From MGR-bin208 sp043779285 (lineage in GTDB: Bacteria > Bacteroidota > Bacteroidia > Chitinophagales > Chitinophagaceae), in contig JAYWEL010000282.1 of assembly GCA_043779285.1 (NCBI GenBank), forward strand, positions 1-15,141: 15,141 bases of DNA, written 5' to 3'. Every line of letters begins with the position of its first letter. Positions within the stretch are counted from its first letter, which is position 1. The notes under the pieces are model-generated. The model searched no databases. It was not told the origin of the DNA and saw only the letters and a list, made by a program, of their open reading frames with translations. Of the stretch, positions 7,543 through 14,926 are shown piece by piece. The translations under genes and the position numbers were made by a program.

Positions 7543-9837
7543 ATGTTTTCGAAAAAGATACCCTTTATATTTTTCTTTTTATTTTCATTTGCATTTATTT
7601 CCTCTGCACAGTTAATGGCAGATAATAGTCATAGCACTCCCCTGCAAATGAAAAATGCGGATAATAACAAAAATTTTCAACTTAATATCAACCGGACTAC
7701 CAGTGAAATAAAAATTGATGGCATACTCAAGGAAGATATCTGGAAGAACCTTGAAGTAAAAACTAATTTCCATCAAAACTTTCCGTACGATAGTTCAAAA
7801 GCCCTCATGCAAACGGAGGTCTACTCCACATTTGATGATGACAATTTATATATTGCTGCCATTTGCTATCAACCTAAAAAGTATGTTGTTCAAAGTTTAA
7901 AAAGAGATTTTGGAAATGGATCATCCGATATATTTTTTATTTTGATTGATCCGTTTAAAGACAAATTGAATGGATTCTATTTTGCAGTCACCCCTTACGG
8001 CGTGCAAAAAGAAGGCCTTATTTTCAATGGCACTGATATGAGCGTAGATTGGGATAATAAATGGTTCAGCGAAGCCACTCAGCATGAAGATAAATACATT
8101 GTAGAAATAGCTATACCCTTTAAAACACTACGCTATAAACTGAATACTAAAGATTTAAACGAATGGAATATTAATTTCTGCCGCAATAATTTATTGATAA
8201 ATGAACGCAGCAGTTGGGCCCCTATCGGCAGAAACTTCCGGATGATCGACATCAATTTTAATGGTACAATGAAATGGGAAGATGCACCACCAAAACCGGG
8301 TTCAAATACTTCCATCATTCCATTTCTTACAACAGGAAGCAGCAAGAATTTTATTACCAATACTCCAGTTAAAAAAGAAATAGCCGCAGGCTTTGACGCA
8401 AAGTTTGCTCTAACAACTTCACTAAACTTGGATGTTACCGTAAATCCGGATTTTGCACAAGTAGAAGTTGACCAACAGGTAACCAACTTAAGCAGGTTCG
8501 AAATTTCTTTTCCGGAGAGAAGGCAATTTTTTCTTGAAAACCGAGATCTTTTTGGAAGCTTTGGAACAGGAAGTGTAAACCCGTTTTTTTCTAGAAGAAT
8601 TGGCCTTGGCAGAAATATGAATAATGGTCAAAATGTAAAGGTCCCCATTATTGCTGGTATGCGACTAAGTGGCCGATTGAATAAAGACTGGAGAATTGGC
8701 TTATTGAATATGCAAACTGCTAAAAGTGAAGACTTTGGTTTGCCTTCAACAAATTTTACAGTTGCCGCTGTTCAACGACGCATAGGTTTAAGAAATAACC
8801 TCGGATTTATTTTTGTAAATAAAGACGAATTGAACAATCCTACTTCTAAAACAAGATTCAATCGAGTTGCCGGTTTAGATTTTAATTTGGCTGACAAATC
8901 GGGTAAATTAAGTGGTAAGACTTTTATTCATAAAACTTTTACGCCGCTTAGTCTGAAAGGACAGTATGCCATGGGGACAGGTATGAGATACAATGGCTTG
9001 AAATATAATCTGGACTATACCTATTTAAATATTGGCACTAATTACAAATCAGATGCTGGTTTTGTACCTCGTAATGGATATTATAGGCATGAAGGAAATA
9101 TGAGTTTTATTTTCTTTCCAAAAGGGAAACTAAAAAACAAGATCAACAGTATTCGATTCGGTCCTGACTTTGATTTATTTTACGGAAAAAATAACAAACG
9201 AACTACTGACTGGGATGCAGGTGCAACATTCAGAATAGGATTTCAAAACAGTGCAGAATTGTCTGCTTCTCTTTTACGTTTTGATTACACCTTTCTTTTC
9301 GATGCTTTTGATCCGACAAATACAGGTGGTGCAAAATTGCCTGCAGGCTCCAGTTTCACATATAAGAGTACCCGCATAAGTTTCAGAAGTAATCAACGAA
9401 AAAAACTATTCTTTAATGTTACAACCAGGCTTGGAGAATATTTTAATGGCCAGATTTCGCAACATCAAACCAGTTTAAGTTACCGGGTGCAACCATTAGG
9501 TATTTTTAGCTTAGATGTAAATTATACAAAAATCAATTTACCAGCTCCTTACAATGATGCTACACTTTGGCTAATTGGTCCTAAAGCAGAATTATCTTTC
9601 AGTAAATCGGTATTTTTCAATGCATTCCTCCAATACAATAATCAGGTAAATAATTTTAATTTAAATGCAAGATTGCAATGGCGTTTTAAACCAGTGAGTG
9701 ATTTCTTCCTGGTTTATACAGATAATTATTTTGCTTTTGATGATGCCAAAACATTTGTAAACAACAGAGCTGTTCAAGGCTTTCAAAATAAGAACCGGGC
9801 TATTATAGCCAAGTTCACGTATTGGTTCAATTTATAA
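7543..9837 (+). CDS. DUF5916 outer-membrane protein with N-terminal CBM9-like domain
   Basis: A 764-aa protein with a signal peptide (about residues 1-22, ending FISSAQ). Residues about 48-240 form a carbohydrate-binding-module-9-like beta domain (IKIDGILKEDIWKNL, DDDNLYIAAICYQP, YFAVTPYGVQKEG, YIVEIAIPFKTLRYK). From about 255 onward comes the DUF5916 region: LDVTVNPDFAQVEVD, FPERRQFFLENRDLFG, FFSRRIGLGR, then alternating strands to the C-terminal FTYWFNL. This is consistent with an outer-membrane beta-barrel ending in an aromatic-rich strand. In Bacteroidota this family is common and often carries the two domains in this order, but its ligand is unknown. It starts 122 nt after the SdiA-regulated-family gene. 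That gap has a weak 6-bp hairpin (7443-7460) and no clear promoter box. Confidence 0.85.
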   Translation: MFSKKIPFIFFFLFSFAFISSAQLMADNSHSTPLQMKNADNNKNFQLNINRTTSEIKIDGILKEDIWKNLEVKTNFHQNFPYDSSKALMQTEVYSTFDDDNLYIAAICYQPKKYVVQSLKRDFGNGSSDIFFILIDPFKDKLNGFYFAVTPYGVQKEGLIFNGTDMSVDWDNKWFSEATQHEDKYIVEIAIPFKTLRYKLNTKDLNEWNINFCRNNLLINERSSWAPIGRNFRMIDINFNGTMKWEDAPPKPGSNTSIIPFLTTGSSKNFITNTPVKKEIAAGFDAKFALTTSLNLDVTVNPDFAQVEVDQQVTNLSRFEISFPERRQFFLENRDLFGSFGTGSVNPFFSRRIGLGRNMNNGQNVKVPIIAGMRLSGRLNKDWRIGLLNMQTAKSEDFGLPSTNFTVAAVQRRIGLRNNLGFIFVNKDELNNPTSKTRFNRVAGLDFNLADKSGKLSGKTFIHKTFTPLSLKGQYAMGTGMRYNGLKYNLDYTYLNIGTNYKSDAGFVPRNGYYRHEGNMSFIFFPKGKLKNKINSIRFGPDFDLFYGKNNKRTTDWDAGATFRIGFQNSAELSASLLRFDYTFLFDAFDPTNTGGAKLPAGSSFTYKSTRISFRSNQRKKLFFNVTTRLGEYFNGQISQHQTSLSYRVQPLGIFSLDVNYTKINLPAPYNDATLWLIGPKAELSFSKSVFFNAFLQYNNQVNNFNLNARLQWRFKPVSDFFLVYTDNYFAFDDAKTFVNNRAVQGFQNKNRAIIAKFTYWFNL

Positions 9838-9877
9838 TTTTATAAAAATAATTACCCTTCATTTTTGATTTGATTGT

Positions 9878-9885
9878 TATTTTTG
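9878..9885 (+). promoter_or_regulatory. Candidate -7 element for pdxJ
   Basis: TATTTTTG is an exact match to TAnnTTTG only 5 nt before the pdxJ ATG, which would give a leaderless or nearly leaderless mRNA. There is no TTG at the expected distance upstream (only TTC at 9858-9860), and the match is made of common T-rich sequence, so it may be chance. Confidence 0.25.
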
Positions 9886-9889
9886 AATA

Positions 9890-10618
9890 ATGAATCATTT
9901 GACCAAGCTTTCTGTAAACATTAATAAAATTGCTACTCTTCGAAATAGTCGGAATGGCAATAACCCCGATGTTGTAAAAGCCGCAATAGATGCGCAGCTT
10001 TTTGGTGCAGACGGAATTACAATACATCCACGCCCCGATGAACGGCATATCCGATATGAAGATGTAAGAGCTATTAAACTAATCATCAATACCGAATTCA
10101 ATATTGAAGGAAACCCAACTGAGCAAAAATTTGTTGACCTGGTACTTGAAGTAAAACCTCATCAGGTTACCTTGGTTCCCGATGCATTGGGTCAGCTTAC
10201 ATCCGATCATGGATGGGATATCATTAAACATAAATCTTATCTGATCGACATGATTACCGTTTTTAAAACAGCAGGAATTCGTACATCTATTTTTTGCGAC
10301 CCGATAATTGAAATGGTGGAAGCTGCAGCAGAAACCGGAGCAGACCGGATTGAATTATATACTGAAAGTTATGCAAAGGAGTTTGCAAAAGGGAATAAGG
10401 AAATGGGAGTAAAACCCTTTGTAGATGCTGCTTTGAGAGCTAATGAATTGGGTATTGGTTTAAATGCAGGCCATGATCTTGATTTGAATAATTTGAAATA
10501 CCTGAAACAGAAAATTCCTTTTTTGAATGAAGTAAGTATTGGTCATGCACTCATCTGTGATGCTATTTACTTAGGTTTTGAAAATAGTATCCAATTATAT
10601 AAAAGACAATTGAAATAA
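9890..10618 (+). CDS. pdxJ: Pyridoxine 5'-phosphate synthase
   Basis: PdxJ condenses 1-deoxyxylulose 5-phosphate with 3-amino-2-oxopropyl phosphate to make pyridoxine 5'-phosphate, the ring-closing step of DXP-dependent vitamin B6 synthesis in the cytoplasm. The 242-aa length is normal. Visible family motifs are LSVNINKIATLRNSR (7-21), THE TIM-barrel segment ITIHPRPDERHIR with active-site His46, FNIEGNP with Glu73, ADRIELYTESYA with Glu155, LNAGHDL with His195, and the phosphate-binding SIGHALI (216-222). The Asn-Lys in VNINK in place of Asp-His is typical of Bacteroidota homologues as recalled. The ATG at 9890 gives the conserved N-terminus directly. The gene converges on the TlpA-like gene with only 3 nt between the stop codons, with no room for a separate terminator. 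Identification is firm. Confidence 0.96.
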   Translation: MNHLTKLSVNINKIATLRNSRNGNNPDVVKAAIDAQLFGADGITIHPRPDERHIRYEDVRAIKLIINTEFNIEGNPTEQKFVDLVLEVKPHQVTLVPDALGQLTSDHGWDIIKHKSYLIDMITVFKTAGIRTSIFCDPIIEMVEAAAETGADRIELYTESYAKEFAKGNKEMGVKPFVDAALRANELGIGLNAGHDLDLNNLKYLKQKIPFLNEVSIGHALICDAIYLGFENSIQLYKRQLK

Positions 10619-10621
10619 TAT

Positions 10622-11731
10622 TTACTCGCAGCCAAGCAATTCACATAATTTATTTTCCAGGTCAGCACCTCGCAAGTTTTTGCCAACAATTCTGCCAGAC
10701 GGGTCAATCAAATAATTTTGGGGTATACTGGAAACTTTATATAAAACAGCCGCTTCGTTATTCCAGAATTTTAAATCACTGACATGTGTCCAAGTTAGGT
10801 TATCATCATAAATTGCTTGTAGCCATTTCTCTTTCTGACCCTCTCTTTCCAAAGAAACACCCAACACGGTGAAATTTTTATTTTTAAATTTTTGAAAATT
10901 GGCTACCACATTCGGGTTTTCATTTCGGCAAGGTCCGCACCAGCTTGCCCAAAAATCAAGTAATACATATTTACCTTTAAACGACGACAAGGCCACATCC
11001 TTACCAGATGTATCTTTCTGCACAAAATCAAATGCTTTACTTCCAATGGAACCAAATTTAGCTAGTTCAATTTTTTCCATTAACATTTTTCCCATGTTGG
11101 AATTTTTGACTTCGGTATCCAAAATATCAAATCTGCTTTCAAGTAAAAACGGATCATTATTAATCTGCGATGTCACATATAACAGAAATGGAGAAATGAT
11201 TGATTGTTTATTGGTTTGAACAAAATTGTCAATTTGTGTTTGAAGAGCCTTCAGCGTACTGGTATATCTTTTCATTAAACTATCCCTCAGGATACCGGGA
11301 GCAGTTGTATTTAATTGGTTTGCGTTGGTATTCATTTCTACAAACAAAGGATCAAAAATCTTTTTAAAAAGTTGAAATTCACTATTAGACTTCGATCCGA
11401 ATATTTTTAAATTCGCTAACTCATGGCCGGCTCCGGTTACAGACATATTGCTGTTTTCCAAATAAAAATAAATAGGTGGCTCGGTACCGATAGATAAAAA
11501 ATGTAATGTTGGTTCATCAACTCTTCCTTTAAGAGTAAACTTTCCTTTGGAAATATTGGTAGATACTAAAACACTGTTATCATTCGTATTCAGAATTTTT
11601 ATATCCATCCCATCAGGTACATCGGTAATCATACCGGATATAACAAAGCCAGTATCCGATACAGTTTTTTGTGCAATCATTATCGAAGGAACTAAAAGAA
11701 AAAGAAAAAGCAAATTTTTCATCATATTCAT
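10622..11731 (-). CDS. TlpA-like thiol-disulfide oxidoreductase with N-terminal DUF4369-like domain
   Basis: A 369-aa periplasmic or envelope-anchored protein. A signal peptide covers residues 1-21 (ending IMIAQ). Residues about 28-110 form a DUF4369-like beta domain (FVISGMITDVPDGMDIKI, KGKFTLKGRV, PIYFYLENSNMSVTG). A helical linker spans about 115-225. A TlpA/AhpC-type thioredoxin domain covers about 230-369: FVQKDTSGKDVALSSFKGKY, active site WCGPC (Cys265, Cys268), and a cis-Pro at SSIPQNYLID (Pro337). Two further Cys (363 and 368) lie near the C-terminus. Family members reduce or isomerise envelope thiols, for example in cytochrome c maturation; the partner here is unknown. Starts at 11731, 11725 or 11722 are all possible (MNMMKN). 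It follows trpA after 135 nt on the same strand and is probably not functionally tied to it. Confidence 0.85.
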   Translation of the reverse strand: MNMMKNLLFLFLLVPSIMIAQKTVSDTGFVISGMITDVPDGMDIKILNTNDNSVLVSTNISKGKFTLKGRVDEPTLHFLSIGTEPPIYFYLENSNMSVTGAGHELANLKIFGSKSNSEFQLFKKIFDPLFVEMNTNANQLNTTAPGILRDSLMKRYTSTLKALQTQIDNFVQTNKQSIISPFLLYVTSQINNDPFLLESRFDILDTEVKNSNMGKMLMEKIELAKFGSIGSKAFDFVQKDTSGKDVALSSFKGKYVLLDFWASWCGPCRNENPNVVANFQKFKNKNFTVLGVSLEREGQKEKWLQAIYDDNLTWTHVSDLKFWNNEAAVLYKVSSIPQNYLIDPSGRIVGKNLRGADLENKLCELLGCE

Positions 11732-11830
11732 TTTATTAAGCCTAATTCAACATACAATTATACAAAAAATGGTTTATGATTTTCGCATTTTTGTGTAAAA
11801 TAACTACTTGTTAACGACGATCTGGATTCC

Positions 11831-11865
11831 AAACAGGTTGTAATTTTTATTTACTACCCCTGTTT
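11831..11865 (-). terminator. Hairpin immediately after trpA stop
   Basis: AAACAGG and CCTGTTT (11831-11837 and 11859-11865) form a 7-bp stem. An inner GTAA/TTAC pairing lies over an A-rich loop. It begins 1 nt past the trpA TAG. There is no T-run after it on the minus strand, so it is not a canonical Rho-independent terminator. It may stabilise the mRNA 3' end or attenuate read-through into the TlpA-like gene. Confidence 0.35.
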
Positions 11866-11866
11866 G

Positions 11867-12637
11867 CTATCCAAGTATTGAATCGATAAACTCTTTGGTT
11901 GTTTGGTTTATATCTATAGAATTTTCTAGTTTACGGATATAGGCACTTCCAATAATGGCACCGTTTGTATAAGTGCAAACTGCTTCAAATGAAGCTTTGT
12001 CTTTTATTCCAAAACCGGCCAAAATCGGATTTTTCAAATTCATTTTTTTCAACCGATTAAAGTAAGAAGCGGTTGCACTAAAATCAATCTCTGTTCCAGT
12101 AATAGAGGAAGTTGAAACAACATATAAAAACCCACTGCTCAATTCATCTAATTGTCGGATTCTTGCTTCGGCAGTTTCCGGTGTAACCAAAAAAATAAGA
12201 TCCAATTCTAATTTTGAAAAGAGTGATTTATATTTTGTTTCAAATTCTATGATTGGCAAATCAGGTAATATCAATCCATCAATACCCAATTCTTTTGCCT
12301 GAGTACAAAATTTTTCTACCCCATATTGCATGATGGGATTAAGATAACCCATCAGGATTACCGGTATAGTAATCTCATTTCTGAAACCCTTTAACTGTTC
12401 AAAGAGTTTGTGAATAGTCATTCCATTTGCCAAAGCAATGCTGCTGCTATGCTGAATAACCGGCCCATCGGCCAGTGGATCACTATAAGGCATACCCAAT
12501 TCAATCATATCGGCGCCGTTATGCTGCAAAGCTTTCATTACTTCCAAAGTAGAATCCAGTTTTGGAAATCCGGCAGTACAATAAACATTTAAAATGTTTT
12601 TTCGTTTTCCAGCCATTTGTTTTTGCAATCTGTTCAT
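11867..12637 (-). CDS. trpA: Tryptophan synthase alpha subunit
   Basis: TrpA cleaves indole-3-glycerol phosphate to indole and glyceraldehyde 3-phosphate, passing indole to TrpB through the alpha-beta tunnel. The 256-aa TIM barrel has normal length. Catalytic Glu46 and Asp57 sit in MIELGMPYSDPLADGPVIQ, followed by MGYLNPIMQYG, DGLILPDLPI, FLYVVSTSSITG, and the phosphate-binding region ILAGFGIKD and GAIIGSAYIR. The start codon overlaps the GNAT stop by 4 nt (ATGA), so translation is coupled to the upstream gene. This is the last trp gene of the cluster; a hairpin follows its stop. Confidence 0.97.
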   Translation of the reverse strand: MNRLQKQMAGKRKNILNVYCTAGFPKLDSTLEVMKALQHNGADMIELGMPYSDPLADGPVIQHSSSIALANGMTIHKLFEQLKGFRNEITIPVILMGYLNPIMQYGVEKFCTQAKELGIDGLILPDLPIIEFETKYKSLFSKLELDLIFLVTPETAEARIRQLDELSSGFLYVVSTSSITGTEIDFSATASYFNRLKKMNLKNPILAGFGIKDKASFEAVCTYTNGAIIGSAYIRKLENSIDINQTTKEFIDSILG

Positions 12638-13104
12638 TCAATAATTTTTTCCATTTTAATATTACTTCGTTGATAATCTACTTGGCCCATCGGTATTTCT
12701 ACAAAGCCATATTTACGATACAAATGAATAGCCGGTGCCAATATTGTATTTGAATAAAGTATGATTCTTGGTGATGCAAGTAGTTTTGCTTTTTCAATAC
12801 TAAACTCCATCAATCTATTCCCGATTTTTTTTCCTTGAAACTTTTCATCAACCGCCATTTTAGAAAACTCCAAACTGCCATCTGTATGACGGATAAAAGC
12901 AAATGTGCCGGCTATTTCATTGTCTACTCTGGCAAAATAAATTAGATGCCCTTCTTCAATAAAATATTTTACCGGGTCATCCAGTTGTGCTGCATCAATT
13001 GGTTCTACATAAAAATATTTTTCCAGCCAGGCAATATTTAGCCGACTGAAATCAGCAGCATATTTTTCTTCAAACTCAATGATCTCTATTACATTATTCA
13101 TCAT
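12634..13104 (-). CDS. GNAT-family N-acetyltransferase, between trpB and trpA
   Basis: A 156-aa single-domain protein of the Gcn5-related N-acetyltransferase fold: an N-terminal strand and helix (VIEIIEFEEKYAADF), beta strands with IYFARVDNEIAGTFAFIR, motif A with KMAVDEKFQGKKIGNRLM (acetyl-CoA pyrophosphate loop QGKKIG), then RIILYSNTILAPAIHLYRKYGF, the usual motif B before the last strand. It would transfer an acetyl group from acetyl-CoA to an amine; the substrate cannot be read from sequence. It overlaps the trpB 3' end by 11 nt (or 8 nt if the second Met at 13101 is used) and trpA by 4 nt, so it is made together with tryptophan synthase. That tight coupling suggests a role linked to tryptophan or its intermediates, but this is inference. 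Confidence 0.88.
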   Translation of the reverse strand: MMNNVIEIIEFEEKYAADFSRLNIAWLEKYFYVEPIDAAQLDDPVKYFIEEGHLIYFARVDNEIAGTFAFIRHTDGSLEFSKMAVDEKFQGKKIGNRLMEFSIEKAKLLASPRIILYSNTILAPAIHLYRKYGFVEIPMGQVDYQRSNIKMEKIIE

Positions 13105-14392
13105 TCATCTTTTTCATATAAGTCGAAAGATCCTTATCTCCTCTACCTGATAAACAAATAACAACGATCGAATCTTTATTAAACTTTATGTGTTCAGGTA
13201 TTATAAAATTTGATTTGTCTGATCCCAAGTTGATTCTTTGTTGCAATCCGGCCTCCCTCTCCTTTGGAGATAGACCGAGGGTGAGGCTTTTAAGTTTCGC
13301 TAATGCATGTGCACTTTCCAATGCAGGAATTATACCTTCCAATTCTGCCAACTCAAAAGCCGCATCCAATGCTTCCTCATCTGTTGCACTAATAAAATTT
13401 ACACGGCCGCTTTCAAACAAATGCGCATGCATGGGGCCGATACCAGGATAATCCAATCCGGCTGAAATGCTATGTGGCTCTACTACCTGTCCATCTTCTG
13501 TTTGCATCAGCAAACTTTTACTGCCGTGTAAAATACCCGGCTTACCCAATTGAGTAGTAGCTGCACTAAATCCACTATTGATTCCTTGTCCGGCTGCTTC
13601 TACTGCAATTAATTTCACCGAAGACTCATCCAAAAAATGATAAAATGCACCTGCCGCATTACTTCCTCCACCAACACAGGCAATCACATGAGTAGGTAAT
13701 TCATTACCTGTTTTTTCCAGAAGTTGTTTACGCATTTCTTCACTGATCACCGATTGAAATCGTGCTACCATATCGGGGTATGGATGCGGACCAACTACAC
13801 TGCCAATTATATAATGCGTATCAACCGGATTATTGATCCAATCCCTGATTGCCTCATTCGTTGCATCCTTCAATGTTTTACTCCCACTAACAGCCGGAAT
13901 CACGGTTGCTCCCAGCATTTTCATCCTTGCTACATTAGGTGCTTGTCTCTCCATATCTTTTTCGCCCATGTACACAATACATTCCAATCCCTTCAATGCA
14001 CATACGGTAGCAGTTGCCACTCCATGCTGTCCTGCACCGGTCTCTGCAATAATTCTTTTTTTACCCAATCGTGATGCCAATAAAATCTGTCCGATTGTGT
14101 TATTGATTTTATGTGCGCCGGTATGACAAAGATCTTCACGTTTCAAAAAAATCTTTGTTTGATATTTTTCACTCAGCCTTTTTGCAAAAAATAATGGGGT
14201 TGGCCGACCAACATAATCAGTCAGAAGTTCTGCAAATTCTTTCTGAAATGCTGCTTCATAAATTATTTCCAGATACTTTGTTTTCAGCTCTTCCACATTT
14301 GGATAAAGTAATTCGGGGATATAAGCCCCTCCATAATTACCATAATAACCATGTTCATCGGGTTGAGTAAATGTTTGTACTTCCTTCATCAT
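13094..14392 (-). CDS. trpB: Tryptophan synthase beta subunit, with C-terminal-region insertion
   Basis: TrpB is the PLP enzyme joining indole and L-serine to give L-tryptophan. Conserved parts: GNYGGAYIPELL (18-29), GRPTPLF, KREDLCHTGAHKINN with the PLP lysine Lys95, AETGAGQHG with catalytic Glu117, the phosphate loop GGGSNA (241-246), and SGRGDKD (415-421) near the C-terminus. At 432 aa it is about 35 residues longer than the usual near-397. The excess lies between ALAKLKSL (to 370) and NKDSIVVICLSGRGDKD, at about residues 370-404. It begins TLGLSPKEREAG, which is encoded by a palindromic DNA element at 13251-13287. All active-site residues remain, so it is probably functional. It overlaps the GNAT gene by 11 nt. 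Starts at 14392 or 14389 are both possible. Confidence 0.96.
   Translation of the reverse strand: MMKEVQTFTQPDEHGYYGNYGGAYIPELLYPNVEELKTKYLEIIYEAAFQKEFAELLTDYVGRPTPLFFAKRLSEKYQTKIFLKREDLCHTGAHKINNTIGQILLASRLGKKRIIAETGAGQHGVATATVCALKGLECIVYMGEKDMERQAPNVARMKMLGATVIPAVSGSKTLKDATNEAIRDWINNPVDTHYIIGSVVGPHPYPDMVARFQSVISEEMRKQLLEKTGNELPTHVIACVGGGSNAAGAFYHFLDESSVKLIAVEAAGQGINSGFSAATTQLGKPGILHGSKSLLMQTEDGQVVEPHSISAGLDYPGIGPMHAHLFESGRVNFISATDEEALDAAFELAELEGIIPALESAHALAKLKSLTLGLSPKEREAGLQQRINLGSDKSNFIIPEHIKFNKDSIVVICLSGRGDKDLSTYMKKMNDE
13251..13287. repeat. Palindromic REP-like element inside trpB
   Basis: The plus strand has GCCTC (13251-13255) pairing with GAGGC (13283-13287), and TCTCC (13258-13262) pairing with GGAGA (13266-13270) over a TTT loop. 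An extra GAGG at 13277-13280 offers alternate pairing with CCTC. From memory, CTCTCCTTTGGAGA-centred palindromes with flanking GCCTC and GAGGC resemble a repeat family scattered between genes in Bacteroidota genomes. Here the element sits in frame inside the trpB region that has no counterpart in typical TrpB. It is more GC-rich than its surroundings. Confidence 0.65.
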
Positions 14393-14675
14393 TTTTATTT
14401 AAATAGTTTTTGCGTCAATCATCAAAATATTGTTGAATACCCGCACATTGTCTTTCTTATCTAAAATTAATTATCAAAGTTTTCCAATGCATCATTTCAG
14501 CTCCATTTTGAATTTCAAAACCTTGGCCAAATCTTTTACACCAGGTTCTGTTTCAAAACCCACTCCAACTCACTAAATTCTATAGTCCATTCAGCAGCCC
14601 ACCCAAGTGTGGATGAACCCGGGAGTATAAAGACTATGGGAAAACTTATTAATCAAAAGCCAATAAATGTTTATG
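14393..14675. other. 283-nt intergenic stretch upstream of trpB
   Basis: No intact gene, exact TAnnTTTG promoter box, trp leader peptide or T-tailed terminator was seen on the minus strand ahead of trpB. It holds a 15-nt perfect palindrome (TTTTGAA-T-TTCAAAA, 14506-14520) and coding-like fragments described separately. The trpB promoter, if it lies here, does not match the strict consensus. Confidence 0.5.
14492..14652 (-). pseudogene. Possible decayed coding remnant
   Basis: On the minus strand one frame reads GWAAEWTIEFSELEWVLKQ from a stretch open to 14652 and then stops at 14536-14538. A second frame continues as GFETEPGVKDLAKVLKFKM and stops at 14492-14494. The two overlap around 14540-14566, as if one frameshift split a single short gene. 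Neither has a start codon in place. The composition looks protein-like, but no family is recognised and chance cannot be excluded. Confidence 0.22.
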
Positions 14676-14921
14676 CTAAACAGGTTGCAAAGCAACACTA
14701 TCACTGTATAAAGTTTCAGGGTCAATATCTGCTTCGTTATCCCATTCCACCGTATCAAAACTTACTTTAGCGGTTTTAAACTTTGCTTCATCTTTTAGTT
14801 GTTTAAAGATGCCAGTTTCCAGATAGGGATTCATATCAAAAATCTTTTCTTCGCCATTTTTAAATTTCAGGCGGAGCTTGTAATTTTCTAAAGGAGTTAC
14901 TTCTGTTACAGCAAAATACAT
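14676..14921 (-). CDS. DUF2442 domain protein
   Basis: An 81-aa protein matching the small DUF2442 family: MYFAVTEVTPLENYKLRLKF, then KNGEEKIFDMNPYL, GIFKQLKDEAKFKTAKVS, TVEWDNEADIDPETLYSDS. The family is typically 70-90 residues and is often encoded next to a DUF4160 gene, as here: the DUF4160 stop lies 5 nt before this ATG. The pair has the size and layout of a toxin-antitoxin-like module, but no biochemical function is established to my knowledge. It ends 283 nt before trpB on the same strand. Confidence 0.85.
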   Translation of the reverse strand: MYFAVTEVTPLENYKLRLKFKNGEEKIFDMNPYLETGIFKQLKDEAKFKTAKVSFDTVEWDNEADIDPETLYSDSVALQPV

Positions 14922-14926
14922 GTTGC

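Noticed and set aside
13188..14370. Several plus-strand open frames opposite trpB
   Set aside because: They are antisense shadows of a clearly conserved gene, Cys/Ser-rich, without recognisable domains.
14506..14520. Perfect palindrome TTTTGAA-T-TTCAAAA as a regulator site for trpB
   Set aside because: It is AT-rich and lies within the possible gene remnant, more than 100 nt from trpB with no second copy. It is likely chance.
14678..14687. AAACAGGTTG shared with 11831-11840
   Set aside because: It is a 10-nt match between the DUF2442 coding end and the hairpin after trpA, with no flanking similarity. It is expected by chance.
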